From: Smittia aterrima
Lineage: Eukaryota; Arthropoda; Insecta; Diptera; Chironomidae
Length of the DNA: 64,000 nucleotides
NCBI GenBank assembly: GCA_033063855.1
Contig: CP093830.1
Location: 17,608,854 to 17,672,853, forward strand
Reading direction: 5' to 3'
The translations under genes and the position numbers were made by a program. The notes beneath the pieces were generated by a model that had not been told where the DNA came from, did no database searches, and saw nothing but the letters and a program-made list of their open reading frames with translations. Below are positions 45,401-57,239 of the stretch, piece after piece. Each line of letters begins with the position of its first letter. Within the stretch, counting starts at the first letter, position 1.

Positions 45401-48400
45401 ACGCAAATATGCAGGAAAAATCAGCCTTAAATTAATGGTTTCGTTTCATAATGACAGCTCCTTAATTAGGATTAGTTTCATGCTTCGCTCATGACTCTGC
45501 TTAGTCGCGCGTCCAACCTCACTCCACCACTTGTCGAGCGCCTCATGAGAAGTCTTTTCTCGCTATTAGCAATTTGCTTTTTAACGTTTTCATGCCACCG
45601 CCGACAACAACAGCACTTTTCGCCTCCTTCTGACACGGCTCAAGACGGCAGAAATGTCATAAAATATACACTCGAAGCTCGACTATAGCGCTACATGTAG
45701 GCAAGAGATCTTTATCGCTATGGCATTATAATTTTTTCTTTCTTTCTTCTCTCACATCACTTGACACGCGACAATTTACATAAAATTACATTAGTCACAA
45801 TTTTTCAAAATATATCAAAATAAAGTGAAACTGAAGTGGAAAATGCAATTCACTCGACTCAGGTTTGCGCATTGAGAGGAAAAAAAAATTAAAAATGTTT
45901 GCAAAATCGAATTGAAACTTTTAATCGATAATCGTCCTCGCGTTTTCAGGACAAAGTAATTAAAATAAATCAATAACTGACCATAAGTGTTGGCCTGACC
46001 CTGAATAAGATTCTAAATTGAGTTCTCAACCTTCCCGCTCGTTCGTTTCATGTCCCGCGATTCGGATGTTTCATGTCCAAGAAGGCGCTTTATATTTTTA
46101 TTTGCTGTCCCGTTTATTTGATATTTATTTAATTAATCAATTTCTTTGTTTGGCTATCGCTTCGTTTCATTCTTGAATGTCGGACGAGAGCTGAATAAGG
46201 AGCCGCGACTACTATTATCTAATTTCTTGTCGCCTCGTTCGCTTCCACATGATTAATAGAACACGACAAAGAAATTATGAAAGAGAACAGAGCGAGAGAG
46301 ATACTCTTGGGATACAACGTCTTAATTGACTTTCAGGTTTTTAATCGAAACTTTATCGTTGTTGACGATAGATCTGGGAATATTTTCTCAAAACGATTGC
46401 ATAATGTGATGCACAAATATTGACAGAGAACGAGAGTAAACTGTCTGTAAAGTTTTGTTTGCGAAGGGAAGCTTCCAACTTTACTTTTAAGTCAACAGAA
46501 GAAATGATTTCCTCGGATGTCTCGAGCCAGATTATGCAATATTTGCTATCTGACAACAACCGAACATGATCCTCGGTCTCTCAACGCGACGTTTGGATAA
46601 ACAAAGAAGGGGATTTAAGTCAATACACGAGAAAAGCCAAACAGAAACTTACTTAAGATCTAATCTGATATCGATATCATAATGCGCAATAGAATAGAAA
46701 ACATTTTCATCTTAAGTTACCCACGAAATTCGCTTTAAGAGTTCAAGAGTTTCGTTTCACGGCGCGCGCGGTCCAAATGTCGCCAAATGACTTTTTGTTC
46801 TGAGTCGACTAACGATATCAAATTTTATCAGGTTTGATTAGCCATTTGACAAGAGCATTTCATTTCATTTTGTCAATGAAGTTGTTTTCGTGTCTCTGAC
46901 TCATGAAACTTAATCCTCGCGCTTCGTTGTCGTCGACGACATTTCAACTGATCAAACCGAAAATCAGTCGAAGGCTTCTCTTTGACGTTGTTCTGTTCGT
47001 AATAGTTTTATGATTTCAAATGCCATAAAGCGATTGGAATGTTGTTAAAAGGGGAGGAAATGGCAGTCCAATTCAAACTGTTGTGACACTTAAACTTTAA
47101 TTGCCACCTCGCTTTATTAAACTTCCAATTAAAAATAATAAACGTAAAAATATGTAGAAATTTCTTTCCTTTCTCGTCGTTGAATGCGCTCGGACATGAA
47201 ACGCGAAGAGAGTTTAAAGGACGGTTCGCGTGCAAAGAATTTTGTTTTACAAACAAATTCTCGCGGTCGACTTTTCCAGAATTTTTCTTTTTCACTTATT
47301 TACATTTTTCCGTTTCTCTTTCGTTTGACTTTTCCGTGTTCTGTTTGCCACGACGAAACAAAACAAAAGGAAAGAAAAGCTTTTATGACATTTTTGTGGA
47401 TTATTTTTCTTTTGTTGGAGAAATACTTTCATGATAAAATAATTTATTAATGAGACTAGACGAATATTGAGTTAGTCGAATGTTAATTTATGTTTGTTTG
47501 CTGAGCCGAGAGAAGCTCGAAGGTGGCACCTGCACTCGTTCTCCGATGAACTTTAAGTTTAATTCAGAGACTCACGACGTACACAAAAATATTTTTCTTT
47601 CGCCAAAAAAAAAAATCTTTGAACGATCAATCACGCCACTAAATTGGAAGTCGTGGAAAATCGACGCTTCAAACATTCCAATCAAAGCGAGAGAGCTAAT
47701 TGAGATTCCAATTGAGAAATTCGTTAATAGACAAAAATCAACTCACTTTGAGGCTTTGGCACATTCCGTTTGACTTGCATCCATTTATATTGAGGAACAT
47801 TTTGCTGCGACTGCTGTTGCTGCTGTTGATTTTGTAGATTTGGGGAAGTTGATTGCGTCGGCTGAATTCCACCATTCGGCGAATGCATCGAAAGCTGTTG
47901 CGTCGCTAAATTATTCCCGGACATTGTCGCGATGTTTATTTGATTCGTGATATTTCCTGAACTCTCAACAGCATATCCGTGATTATGCGAGTGATGCCAA
48001 GGATTACTAGCAGCTCCATGCGCGTGATGAAGTGAAGTCTGTCCACTCGCGATCATCATCTCTTCATTGTAATGATGCGGCAGATGAACTTTCTCATCAG
48101 AGCCATGAAGGTAAGCTTGATTGCCGTGAGCTTGTTGATAAGCAATGTAATCCAAGTTTGTATAGCTTAGTCCGTTATCAGAGCTGATAATATGATTTTC
48201 TGGCATTGGCGATCCATTGTTGTTGTTCCCAGTGCTTGCTCCTGAATTGTAGAAAGCACTTTCATGCTCGTAATACTGATCGGATGGCGAATTGTTGGCT
48301 GAAGTCGTGTGAATTCCATATTCGATTGCAGTTGGACTGTAAAGATGTGGATGAGCTGCCGCCGTCGAATATAAATGATTAGAATTGTTTGAAGCCGATT

Positions 48401-48623
48401 GAATCACTGGCGCATTGACGGGAGAATTATTTGGTATGACTTGAGCGACATAAGCCGCTGACACTGCATTCTGTGAATGCATTTGATGGGATTGAATGTG
48501 ATGATGGTGATGATGATGAGGTGCTGACGAAAAGTAAGGATATCCGCCTGATCCAATATCAGGACTTTGAAATCCACTTGCATGCGATGTGTGATGATTC
48601 CCATACATGCTAATGTCCATCAT
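39496..48623 (-). CDS. lab: Hox transcription factor Labial
   Basis: Anterior Hox protein (Hox1 class) that acts in the nucleus with Extradenticle/Homothorax to pattern head and midgut. Four exons: 48623-47747, 40059-39976, 39917-39730, 39666-39496, giving 439 aa in frame. Exon 1 carries the N-terminal activation region with a His run, Asn/Ser/Gln-rich stretches and the class-specific hexapeptide YKWMQVKRNVPKP at ~279-291, which contacts Exd. The homeodomain spans ~340-399: NNTGRTNFTNKQLTELEKEF ... NETQVKIWFQNRRMKQKKR, with the labial-specific NNTGRTNFTNKQ start. The homeodomain is interrupted by an intron between NETQ and VKIW (39729-39667). Intron 1 is 7.7 kb. The ATG at 48623 is followed by a second in-frame ATG, so MMDISMYG or MDISMYG are both possible starts. 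The C-terminus (NSNNSNEQTNLPGSSE) is short. Confidence 0.97.
41203..41212 (-). promoter_or_regulatory. Candidate Labial/Exd binding site in labial intron 1
   Basis: The minus strand reads TGATTGATTGG, matching the bipartite PBC-Hox class-1 consensus TGATNNATNN used by labial/Hoxb1 autoregulatory enhancers. A palindromic CRE TGACGTCA lies 75 bp away at 41287-41294. Drosophila midgut Hox enhancers combine CRE/Dpp input with Hox input. Confidence 0.4.
42657..42675 (+). promoter_or_regulatory. Isolated pol III B-box in labial intron 1
   Basis: CCAGGTTCGAATCCTG has a 4-bp stem around TTCGAAT. Upstream GGCTT...AAGCT could form a 5-bp hairpin but with an 8-nt loop, and no A-box or acceptor pairing is seen. 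A degenerate tRNA/SINE relic is possible. Confidence 0.4.
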
Positions 48624-51600
48624 ATTGAATCACACACTTAATTCATAGATTAATCTTTATCTTAACTTTTCACAAATCTCCTTTACAGTTCGTTTCAAAA
48701 AGTTCCTTTAATTAAATTTCAGTTTATTTGCACACTCCACAAAACACGATTTCATTAATAATGCAAAACGCGATAGAAAATTTGTTAATAATTTGTCACT
48801 AAAAATAAATTTATTCCTTGTTTCGTTCGAGAACGCACGAGTTGAATGAAGTGATCACGCTACGCCGGTCAAAACGAGTCTGAAGCTCACTCGATTTGAA
48901 AGAAATACTTTTGAGTTGTGTGGTTGCCTCGTAAAGCGAGAAGAGAAGAAAAAAAAAAGCGAAAAGAAATATTTCGACAATCTTAGTTTATTTGAAAGAG
49001 TTGTCGTCTCTTTCTATCAAATTGGATTTTCCAATGCTGATCCAAATAGTCAATGATAATCTAACTAATTCTCATTCTATCTTATCTATTCTCAGAGATA
49101 AACCAAATGATCTCTTTTTTAAATCTTGATTTTATTTATAAAAATATTAAAATAGAAAAGAAACTTATCGAAAATCATTTTCTCAAAATTTTCCCACAAC
49201 TCACGAAAAAAAAAATATCTTTTCTAATGTTCATCGCGCGTTGAAATATATTTCATAGAGAGCACACATGAAAGAGACGGCAGAAGCGTCTAACGAACAA
49301 GGGGAGAAGAGCGAAACGAATGTATTTGATGTTAAAGGAGGCAACTAATGGAAAACATTTCAGCCAATCGCGATGTTCGCTCGAGGATGATGGATTTTCC
49401 TCTCTAGTCACAGCGCAGGGTAAGAAATATCTCGGGTCGCATATGGATTATTCCCGGCATCTATAATTCACGCAGTAATAAGCAAGATTATTTACGATAG
49501 CTTCGCAATATTTGTTGTGGTGTTCGAGAAAACTGGAAAAAAATTATTTATGGCTCTCAAGATTGGCCTTTTGTGAGCGCTTGCAATGCCGAAATTTATT
49601 GAATCCGATTAACGAGTCGATAATTGGGCGATTTTCACTGGTTCACGTCTTGTCGCGGGATTTATTTGTCACGAGATATGAATTCGATAATAACGAGAAC
49701 AAATAGAAACGTGTTGTTTGATATATTGCCGGGGTTGTAAAGCAATTAATTCGATTGGCGTTTGATGACTATTTTCGCCGATCACTTGCTCATGTTTACT
49801 TACTCAGCTGGCCATTGACTTGATTTAAAGTGTAGAATTAAACTGTTTTCATTGTGAACTATGAAGCAAGTGAATTAATAAAGCTTGACACTAAACACTT
49901 GCTAATCTCTTCCTTTCGACATCATCTTGTTCCCACCCGTCAATCAATCAACTCTCATGCCCAATTAGACTCCCCCAATTCAATCTCCACGAAGAATTAT
50001 GCCTAATTACCTCATCAACAAGTGTTAAAATGTAATCAACAGCGCGTCATAAAATTTTGTTGGTCGCCAATAAATTTCCCTTCGCTTATTCCAAGTGGCT
50101 GCGGATGAGACGAAAAATGATTCATTGCCGTTCAAGACTCGAACGAGAAATCATAAATAGCGACATTCACAAAAGTTATCAAATTAAATACAAATTTTAA
50201 AGTCATCAATTATTTCTCTTTTTTTCCGTAGCGTTCGCTGATGACTTTTGTGATAAAGCGCGAGGCGTTTAGAAAATAGCGTTGTCGTGTTATCAGTCGA
50301 GGATAAAAATTCGGGATTAAAAGACAATAAATAATGAAACGTTATCACTCGCTTGGTTCCTTCTTTAACTCTACGACTGCGTAATTAAAAAGAGGTTGAA
50401 GGTCTGATAAGGAAGAGAGATTGAAATGATTTCGTCTTCAACCTGCTGATGTTTGAAATGAGTTTAATTTTATTTATTTATATGTCGTCTCGACGACACT
50501 TTCTTGCACATTTACTTCCACTCAAGCCAATTCATGTCAGACGTCACTCTTTCCTGTCCCTTCTTCTTCTCCTGATGAGGTGATATTCTCAATAATAATA
50601 ATTTTTTGTTTGCATGCGTCTCTGCGATCATATTTTCGTTATGATGTGTCTGGAGGACGAAGAAGAAGAGATAAAAAGATGACAAGTTGTAAGGAATCTT
50701 TTTCTGGAGAAAGAAATGAAATTGTCATTGTTTGTCTGACTTTTCTTTTCTGATGTTTAACATCCTCCTCGTACCTCTCTCTCTCGATTCAATTTCGACA
50801 AAGATTCTTGTCTCACAGACAGCTTCGATGACCCCATAGAGATCTGTTTGTTCAAGCAGAAGATTAGCTTCAATTACGAATTGTTTGAAGACATCAACTT
50901 CGTTTGAGTGTGGCTAGATGAGGGTTGAGAAAAACATTTTCCTCGAACTCTCAAGCATCTACGAAGCCTCTTTTAAGACATCGACGTAACCATCAATGAT
51001 GGATTCGAAATGTGATAAAGCATTTCATATCAATTCCAGAATTCGCTTGTTCGTTATTGTTTTCCGAAGGCTTAACTCGCAACTGTCTCATGCGTCTCAA
51101 AGTTAAGCTTCAATCTGCTGTTAGAGGCCTCCATTTAATATCAAACTTTATCAACAAACTTTTCATTACTTTTTTATCAGCTCGTACGATATGAGACGAA
51201 TGTTTCTGGTTTTTTTTTATTTTGGTTTCGAGCCCGAGTATTAAGTGAGATTACGAAAATTGTGTTCATAGATTGAACTTCACGTTCCATAGCGAGAAAT
51301 GAAGTTAATACAATTGCGTGAATTTTTTCGGTGTAGAAACGAGCGCCAATGATGTATGAGCAAAAATTTCATTTAGTGCAGAGAACATTGCGCAACTGGT
51401 GACGATAAAAAGTCATGAGTTTATTTTTGATTAATCACAATTCGTTTGTAGATAAAATCAAAATAATCGTCATTGCGACAATGCTTATCAAAGAATCCTT
51501 TTGCAGTGATGAGAAGTCATCCCAAGAACACGATTTGTCATCAGAATCATCGAGTCGTCCATTCACAAATGCATTTTCTCAATTAGCCGTCAATGAGTTG

Positions 51601-53143
51601 AAGAAACGAGTTTGAGATGAGAGGGAAGGCGCGACTAATAAGCTCTGACAGAATGTGGGCGCAAAAACATTCGAAGAAGAATTACGAGAGAGAGGCAAGA
51701 ACACAAAGGATCCGGAGATGTTTTAATTGATTTATATTAAGACAAATTTCGGTTCATTCTAATTCACTTATCAACCGCCGCCTGTCAATGTTCGAGAGTT
51801 GAACAATTTTTCAGAAGACGAAAGGCTTGTTTAAGCCACCAAAACTACCGAAGGGCGTGATGCCGTCAATTCATTCTTCGAACCCGTTTCTTTGAGAGTC
51901 AATAAAGATTTAAATTCGAGCTATGAATGGAACTTCTAAACATGATTTTGCAATAAAAAATATAAAGAAGCTAATCCGTGATTAAGTGTATCTATTACCA
52001 ACTTAAAGTCATCTTAGAAAGTCGTAAAGGAGAGAGAGAGGAGAAGAAGGTTGACGTAAAGAGAAAGATGAAATATGTAAATAAGAGATTAGAGTCGATA
52101 ATGTTTTGACAAAATATTATTGCTGAGCATTCTGTGGCAGACTTCGTGCGGATTTTTAAGGCAAAACTCAAACTTCACGCTGTCTTTTCTCTCAGGGGAG
52201 ACACGATGAAGCCAAAGACTGACTCATGTGTGAAGACGTGATCGACTGATTAAGAAAACTTTTCTAAAGAAGAAGGAGGTTGAAATGTGCCAATTGTTCA
52301 GTGAGAGATCTTGACAGGTCTCGAGACTGGGTGGCTGAGGCGATGACTCAGCTGAAAACTTTTATTTGTAATCAACCTCTATCGATCGACATGCTTCAAC
52401 TCATTCGACATACATTAGCCATTTGAACTAAAGAATGCTAAAGAACTTTCTTCCCCTTCGAGCGACGTCTGACATTTTGAATTTTTATTTTATCAGAACT
52501 TTTCATTTCTTCGTCTCACGAGCTTCCAAATAATTTGGAATAAATTATTTTTATATCGCAAACCCAAGAGTGAAAGACTCCCCATGGATAATGTCAACTC
52601 GCTCGTCGTTCCCTAATTCTAGTTGTTCACCTTTTTTCCTAAACTCTTTAGGTTTGATGGCAAATCCCTCAGCAAATCATGTGGAGATGTTGAAGCGAAT
52701 TTCGTTGCATGTCGAACACTCGAAACATTATTCAAGGCAATCCTTCTTCTTCACGTGTAGTGCAGGTTTCTCTCTATCTCTCTGTCTCTCGTCTCGGTTT
52801 GCGAAGAAATAAATTTTATTTTCATTGCGCAACAATTGAGAACAAGAAGAAAACCGATCTTCGTCTGTGAGTCTCAACTCGAAGGTTGTCAACTAGAAGC
52901 GATCGAAATGAAATAAAAGACGTTTCTTGTTTCACTTAAATAATTTTGGGATTTTTGTATTAAATCTTTTGAACATTTCTATCTCAATTACAAATAAAAT
53001 GATGATTTTAAAATTGGTCTTCTATGATGAAAGTAAAGAGATGATTTAGGATGATGATGTGGGGGAGTTCGGACAAAATACTTTTATCACTTCAATAGCT
53101 CGAGATTCTGACTTGGCTGAGATGATTTGGATTGTTTTGTTGC
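48624..53143. other. Labial upstream region and intergenic DNA
   Basis: Contains the labial promoter, whose start site I cannot place. A second TGATTGATTG motif is at 49942-49951. No coding frame here has domain or splice support. The stretch next to 53143 is the 3'UTR of the cuticle gene. Confidence 0.5.
49942..49951 (-). promoter_or_regulatory. Candidate Labial/Exd binding site upstream of labial
   Basis: The minus strand reads TTGATTGATTGACGGG, the same TGATTGATTG core as in intron 1, about 1.3 kb upstream of the labial ATG. Confidence 0.35.
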
Positions 53144-53726
53144 TTAGTAGTGTTTGACATAGGCAGCGGGTTGAGCGTAGTGAGCTGGCTGAGCGTGGTA
53201 GGCAACAGCTGGTTGATGGTAGGCGACAGCTGGCTGGGAGATGATGGTCTTCTGGACAGTTGGGACGAGGGTCTTGGCAACGATTTGTGGTTGAGCAACT
53301 TTGACAATGTGTTGTTGGGCAGCTTCCTTGTGGACGACGGCGTTGAATCCATTGACGGGGTCAGCTGTGTAGTCAACAATACGGCGAGATCCATCAGCTT
53401 CGATCAAAGAGTATTGTCCCTTGACAACATCTCCATCACGGGATTCAGTTTGGCTCTTGGCATCACCGGTCAAGCTATCATGGATGTCATAAGAGTAAGA
53501 GTATTGAGGGTTTGGGTCGTAGTCTTCAACGCTCTTGGTGGCAACCAAAGCTGGAGCTGCGAGAGTCTTCTGGTAAGCGATTGGCTGAGCGTAGGCAAGA
53601 GGAGCCGAGGCGATAACTCCAGCACGAGCAACAGCGATGATTGCGCAGAATACGACGAACTGAAAGAAGATGAGAAAGTTAGAATTGAAAGTGGAGATCA
53701 AAGCTTGAAATTACTTTGAATGCCAT
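53144..53726 (-). CDS. RR-2 cuticular protein (Ccp84A-like)
   Basis: Structural chitin-binding protein of the exoskeleton. Exon 1 (53726-53715) encodes only MAFK; a 55-nt intron follows; exon 2 is 53659-53144; total 175 aa. The short first exon ending inside the signal peptide (MAFKFVVFCAIIAVARAG) is typical of insect cuticle genes. The RR-2 chitin-binding consensus is complete: EDYDPNPQYSYSYDIHDSLT, GDAKSQTESRDGDVVKGQYS, LIEADGSRRIVDYTADPVNG, FNAVVHKE. The tail carries AVAYH/AQP repeats common in this family. The minus strand has a good TATA box about 90 bp before the ATG. Its place beside labial mirrors the Ccp84A/Edg84A genes near labial in the Drosophila Antennapedia complex, though only one copy is present in this window. 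Confidence 0.95.
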
Positions 53727-53812
53727 TTTAATGGAGGTTTGAGGATTAAGCTGTGATACTACACAATTGATGAACGGAGACTGAATGATTATACTGCTCA
53801 AAAGTTCGTTTC

Positions 53813-53819
53813 TTTTATA
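53813..53819 (-). promoter_or_regulatory. TATA box of the cuticle gene
   Basis: The minus strand reads GGTATAAAAGAAACG. An initiator-like TCAGTC lies about 30 bp downstream (near 53780-53785), placing the start site ~60 bp before the ATG. Confidence 0.75.
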
Positions 53820-53829
53820 CCAACATCGA

Positions 53830-56800
53830 AGGCTTGAAACTCTCTCGCTTCGCTGATCTTTCTCGCTTCGATGTTGCCTTAAACAACCACACTTGATACA
53901 CATTTATGCATTGTTTGTTGTATTTTCATGAACTTTTCTTCTTCCTTTACTTGAATTTCTCGCCTTAATGATTTTTTCTTTATTGTTCGTCAGCAGACTG
54001 AGAAACAAGGGAAAGAAATGAAAGAGAAAAACTTGCAGTTCAATGCTGATCACGCTCACAGGCTCTCGCAGAACCGGCTGAAGCTTCCTAAGATCAGATG
54101 GAAGCTAGAACATTGCGTAACTACAGCTCTGAGTGTGCCCTTAATGCTCGACTTATTCCAACATTTAATTCTGACTGCAAATTATGCTCTTCGCTTACAC
54201 GCTTTCCTGATGTCTACGCGATGTTCTGCTTAAGCGATCCATTGTTAAGATTCTCAGACAACTGCGAAAGTTAAAGTTTTTAGATACAAAAGGTTAATTT
54301 CATTGAAGCTTCAAAGTTGCACTGTGGGGAGTGTTTGAAAATTACGTGACTCTCATAAAAAAAATAAAAAATTTCGTTTAAAAATAAAAAAATTGTTTTG
54401 AATATTTTTTAAATCTTTTCGACATAAAATGAAATTCTCATGTTACGGAATGTCCGTACAATCCCCAATCGCTTTAAGAAAGAAGTTTTTGAAGGCCAAG
54501 CAGACGATAAAAACGACTCAGACTCGTTCCCGGCTCTTCGCATGCCCTAAAGTCGCTGTGAGAAAAATGGGTCAACGAGTTCGCTTTCGAATTAGCGACG
54601 AAGACAATTAGCAACAAGTTTTGGCAAAACGTTGAATGACAAGAGAGAATTATTAAAAGTCGAAATTGTTATGCAGATTTGACAATGTTGCGATACACGC
54701 CACAGTTGAGACAAGAAAGAAATGAGAGGAGCAAGAAGAAGAAATTTGATATTGAAAATCGAGTGAAGTCGGCGGTTTGGTGGGTTGAATGGCTCGTGAT
54801 TTGGTGATCAGCTGTTGAACTTTTGTGTGATGTAACATTGAACGTGTCTTTCTTCAGGCCCTGAGATTAATTGAACAGATCGACCTGCTCGATACCGAAA
54901 AGATCTCTCGAGTTTGACGTTAAAAAATTGATTTTATTCTTTGCTGCCTTCGCGTTTAATTGTTTTCGTCTGATCGCAGCGGGTTCACTTTCATTCAGTC
55001 CTTGTAGGAGGTGATAATTAATGTTTTCCTTTAATGATAAAGCCCTCAGAATAATCAGTTACGTAAAATTTAACGTGAGTTGCATAAAAAGTCTTGTTCT
55101 TCTTCGGACTCGCTTCCCATCGAAACTGCACATCAAGTTTTTTTTGAAGGATTTTTCGTTTCTTCAGTCGCAAGTTGGGGATTAAATCGAGCACCTTGAT
55201 CGGTACTCAACTTGTAATTGCAATGTTTTAAAGATGATTAAAGTTAAAAACCTTCGTTGAGAGAATTTCGCTGTGAGACTTCACATTTATTTCAAGTATT
55301 AAGTACAATTCATAAATTGAGTCTCCACCTCAATTCAGTTAAAGTCTTTTGAAGCTCTAAAGGTGTGACAAACCCTTCGAATAATTTCTGAATAAATTAC
55401 TGCAAAATTGAACTCTCCATCTCTTCATTAAACTAGCTTGCCAACTTTGTTGTCCATCGTTCACTGATCGTAAATTTCACCTCCGAAAGTCAAGCAAAAT
55501 TGGCAAGCCAAAGATTTATGAGCCTGAACTATTTTCTGTTTGTTTAAGCCGCGATTCTTGGCCTTGTTTTTCAGGTTCTCCTTAAGTGCGAGCTCTTCTT
55601 ATCATCGTGAAGATCAAAACACGAGACGACGGCATAAATTAAAAAGAAATTACGCAATTCCGATTGTACTTGCAATCGAGAGTTGTCTGCGCAGCAAAAA
55701 TATTGTGACGTAACTAATTGAAAACTTTGAGTTCATCTGAATAATAATTTTAATCATTTGGTGACTCCCTTTTGTCACCTTGTGACGCTTAATGACAATT
55801 TGAATTGAAAAAAAGTCGTCGCGCAAGATTTTTAAATCAAGTTTTGAGTTTAACTTTTATGCTGCATCACGGATCGTGTTGCAAAACATCTGAAGTTGAA
55901 GGTGAATTCCTCAAAGCGATTTGAGACCTCAAACTTGAACCCGAAGGCGGCAAACATTCGACAAAAAAAGGTGAACGACGCACAAGGACTTCAATCTGCT
56001 CCGCTGTTTGGCGAATAATATTGAAAGTTTATGATGAATCTGATTTCGGTTTGTTATCTCGCATGGGAATTTCATTATGAAAGCTTCGACAACAAAACGC
56101 AGAAGAAACGCTTCACAGTCATTATCTTAATTGTATTTCAGGGTTTTTCTATGGCGAAGTAAAATCATCAACTTTTTTGTGTAGAAAAGTATCCGAAAAA
56201 AAATGAAAGAATAAAATTAAAATGTGCGTTGACATCCGAAGAGAAGAAAAAAATATTGAATAAAAAAAAGTGAAATAAAGTGTGAGAGGTGATCAATCTT
56301 TTCGAGTTACAGAACAAATTTTCAGCGACACAACCGATGGCAGGGAGTTTCTCTGGAGATGGGAGAAGGGAAATTGCAAATAAAAGAAGAAATTTCATTG
56401 CTTCGAATTGCTTCTCTAGCTGGGAGACATTCGTCAGTGACAGTTAAAGTCAAATTATCTCGAATAAATGAAGATTCTTACGTTCCATCGATCAAGCACG
56501 ATGCCAGCGAACAAACATCTTTATCCCTCGGAAAAATCAAACTCCCGTGGAGTGAAAAGTGTTGTTCTCAAACGTATGGCTTACATGTGTATTATTTATG
56601 CTGAAAATGGACACATTTCTCCTGACAGCTCTCTTTCTTTTTCACTCCGGCACTCTCACACGTTTCTTCCTCTGCTGCCACTCGGAAATTTTTTTCTGTT
56701 GAAAACAACAACAGCAACTTTTATTCTAACTGGCTAATATGTGATCCATCTTTGTCAACATTTTGAAAATACAATATTGGACGACTGATATTATTCTTCG

Positions 56801-57230
56801 TAGCGCTTAGGTGTCCAAAAACAGATGAAAGTCTGTTTCCAAATGGGTTCCATTATTTGTTGTAATGTCTTAATTTAAGAAATTAGTCGATGTAATTGAA
56901 ACGTCAATAAATCTTTAAGCCGTTTAGGGAGAGAGAACTTTATGATGGCGATCGTCACATAGATTTAAGAGAGAAAAAGAAGAAGAAAGTGGATTGTTTA
57001 GAAATTAGTTTGAGTGGAGATAATTTTGAAAGAACATTTCAATTGTCGTTGAAAGGTAATTTTTGTAACGGTCGTTTAAGATTTAAAATAACATTTGAAT
57101 TGTTTGAAATAACATTTGAAAGGTTCTCGACACGAACTCAACAGTTTTCCTGTTTGTTGCACAAAAACTTTTCCCATGGCAACGGTTGCAGTTTTCTTTG
57201 TTTTATTTTCATAACGAAACAAAATTTTAA
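53830..57230. other. Intergenic DNA between the cuticle gene and CFAP52
   Basis: Short frames only (under 90 codons), without domain or splice support. Nothing further is seen beyond the upstream region of the two divergent genes. Confidence 0.5.
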
Positions 57231-57239
57231 CCGGTTGAA

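Larger units (their letters stand above)
40060..47746 (-). other. Large first intron of labial
   Basis: 7.7-kb intron between CTCAAA|GTGAGT and TTTTCAG|CTCC. No nested gene is supported. It contains a TGATTGATTG motif (41203-41212), a palindromic CRE TGACGTCA (41287-41294) and an isolated B-box (about 42659-42674). In flies labial expression depends on introns and upstream enhancers, so conserved control elements are likely here. Confidence 0.8.

Noticed and set aside
53132..53719. 195-codon plus-strand frame opposite the cuticle gene
   Set aside because: Mirror of the highly biased cuticle coding sequence. The minus-strand RR-2 domain is unmistakable.
54429..54611. 60-codon basic frame after the cuticle gene promoter
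   Set aside because: No domain, splice or polyadenylation support; length within chance expectation.
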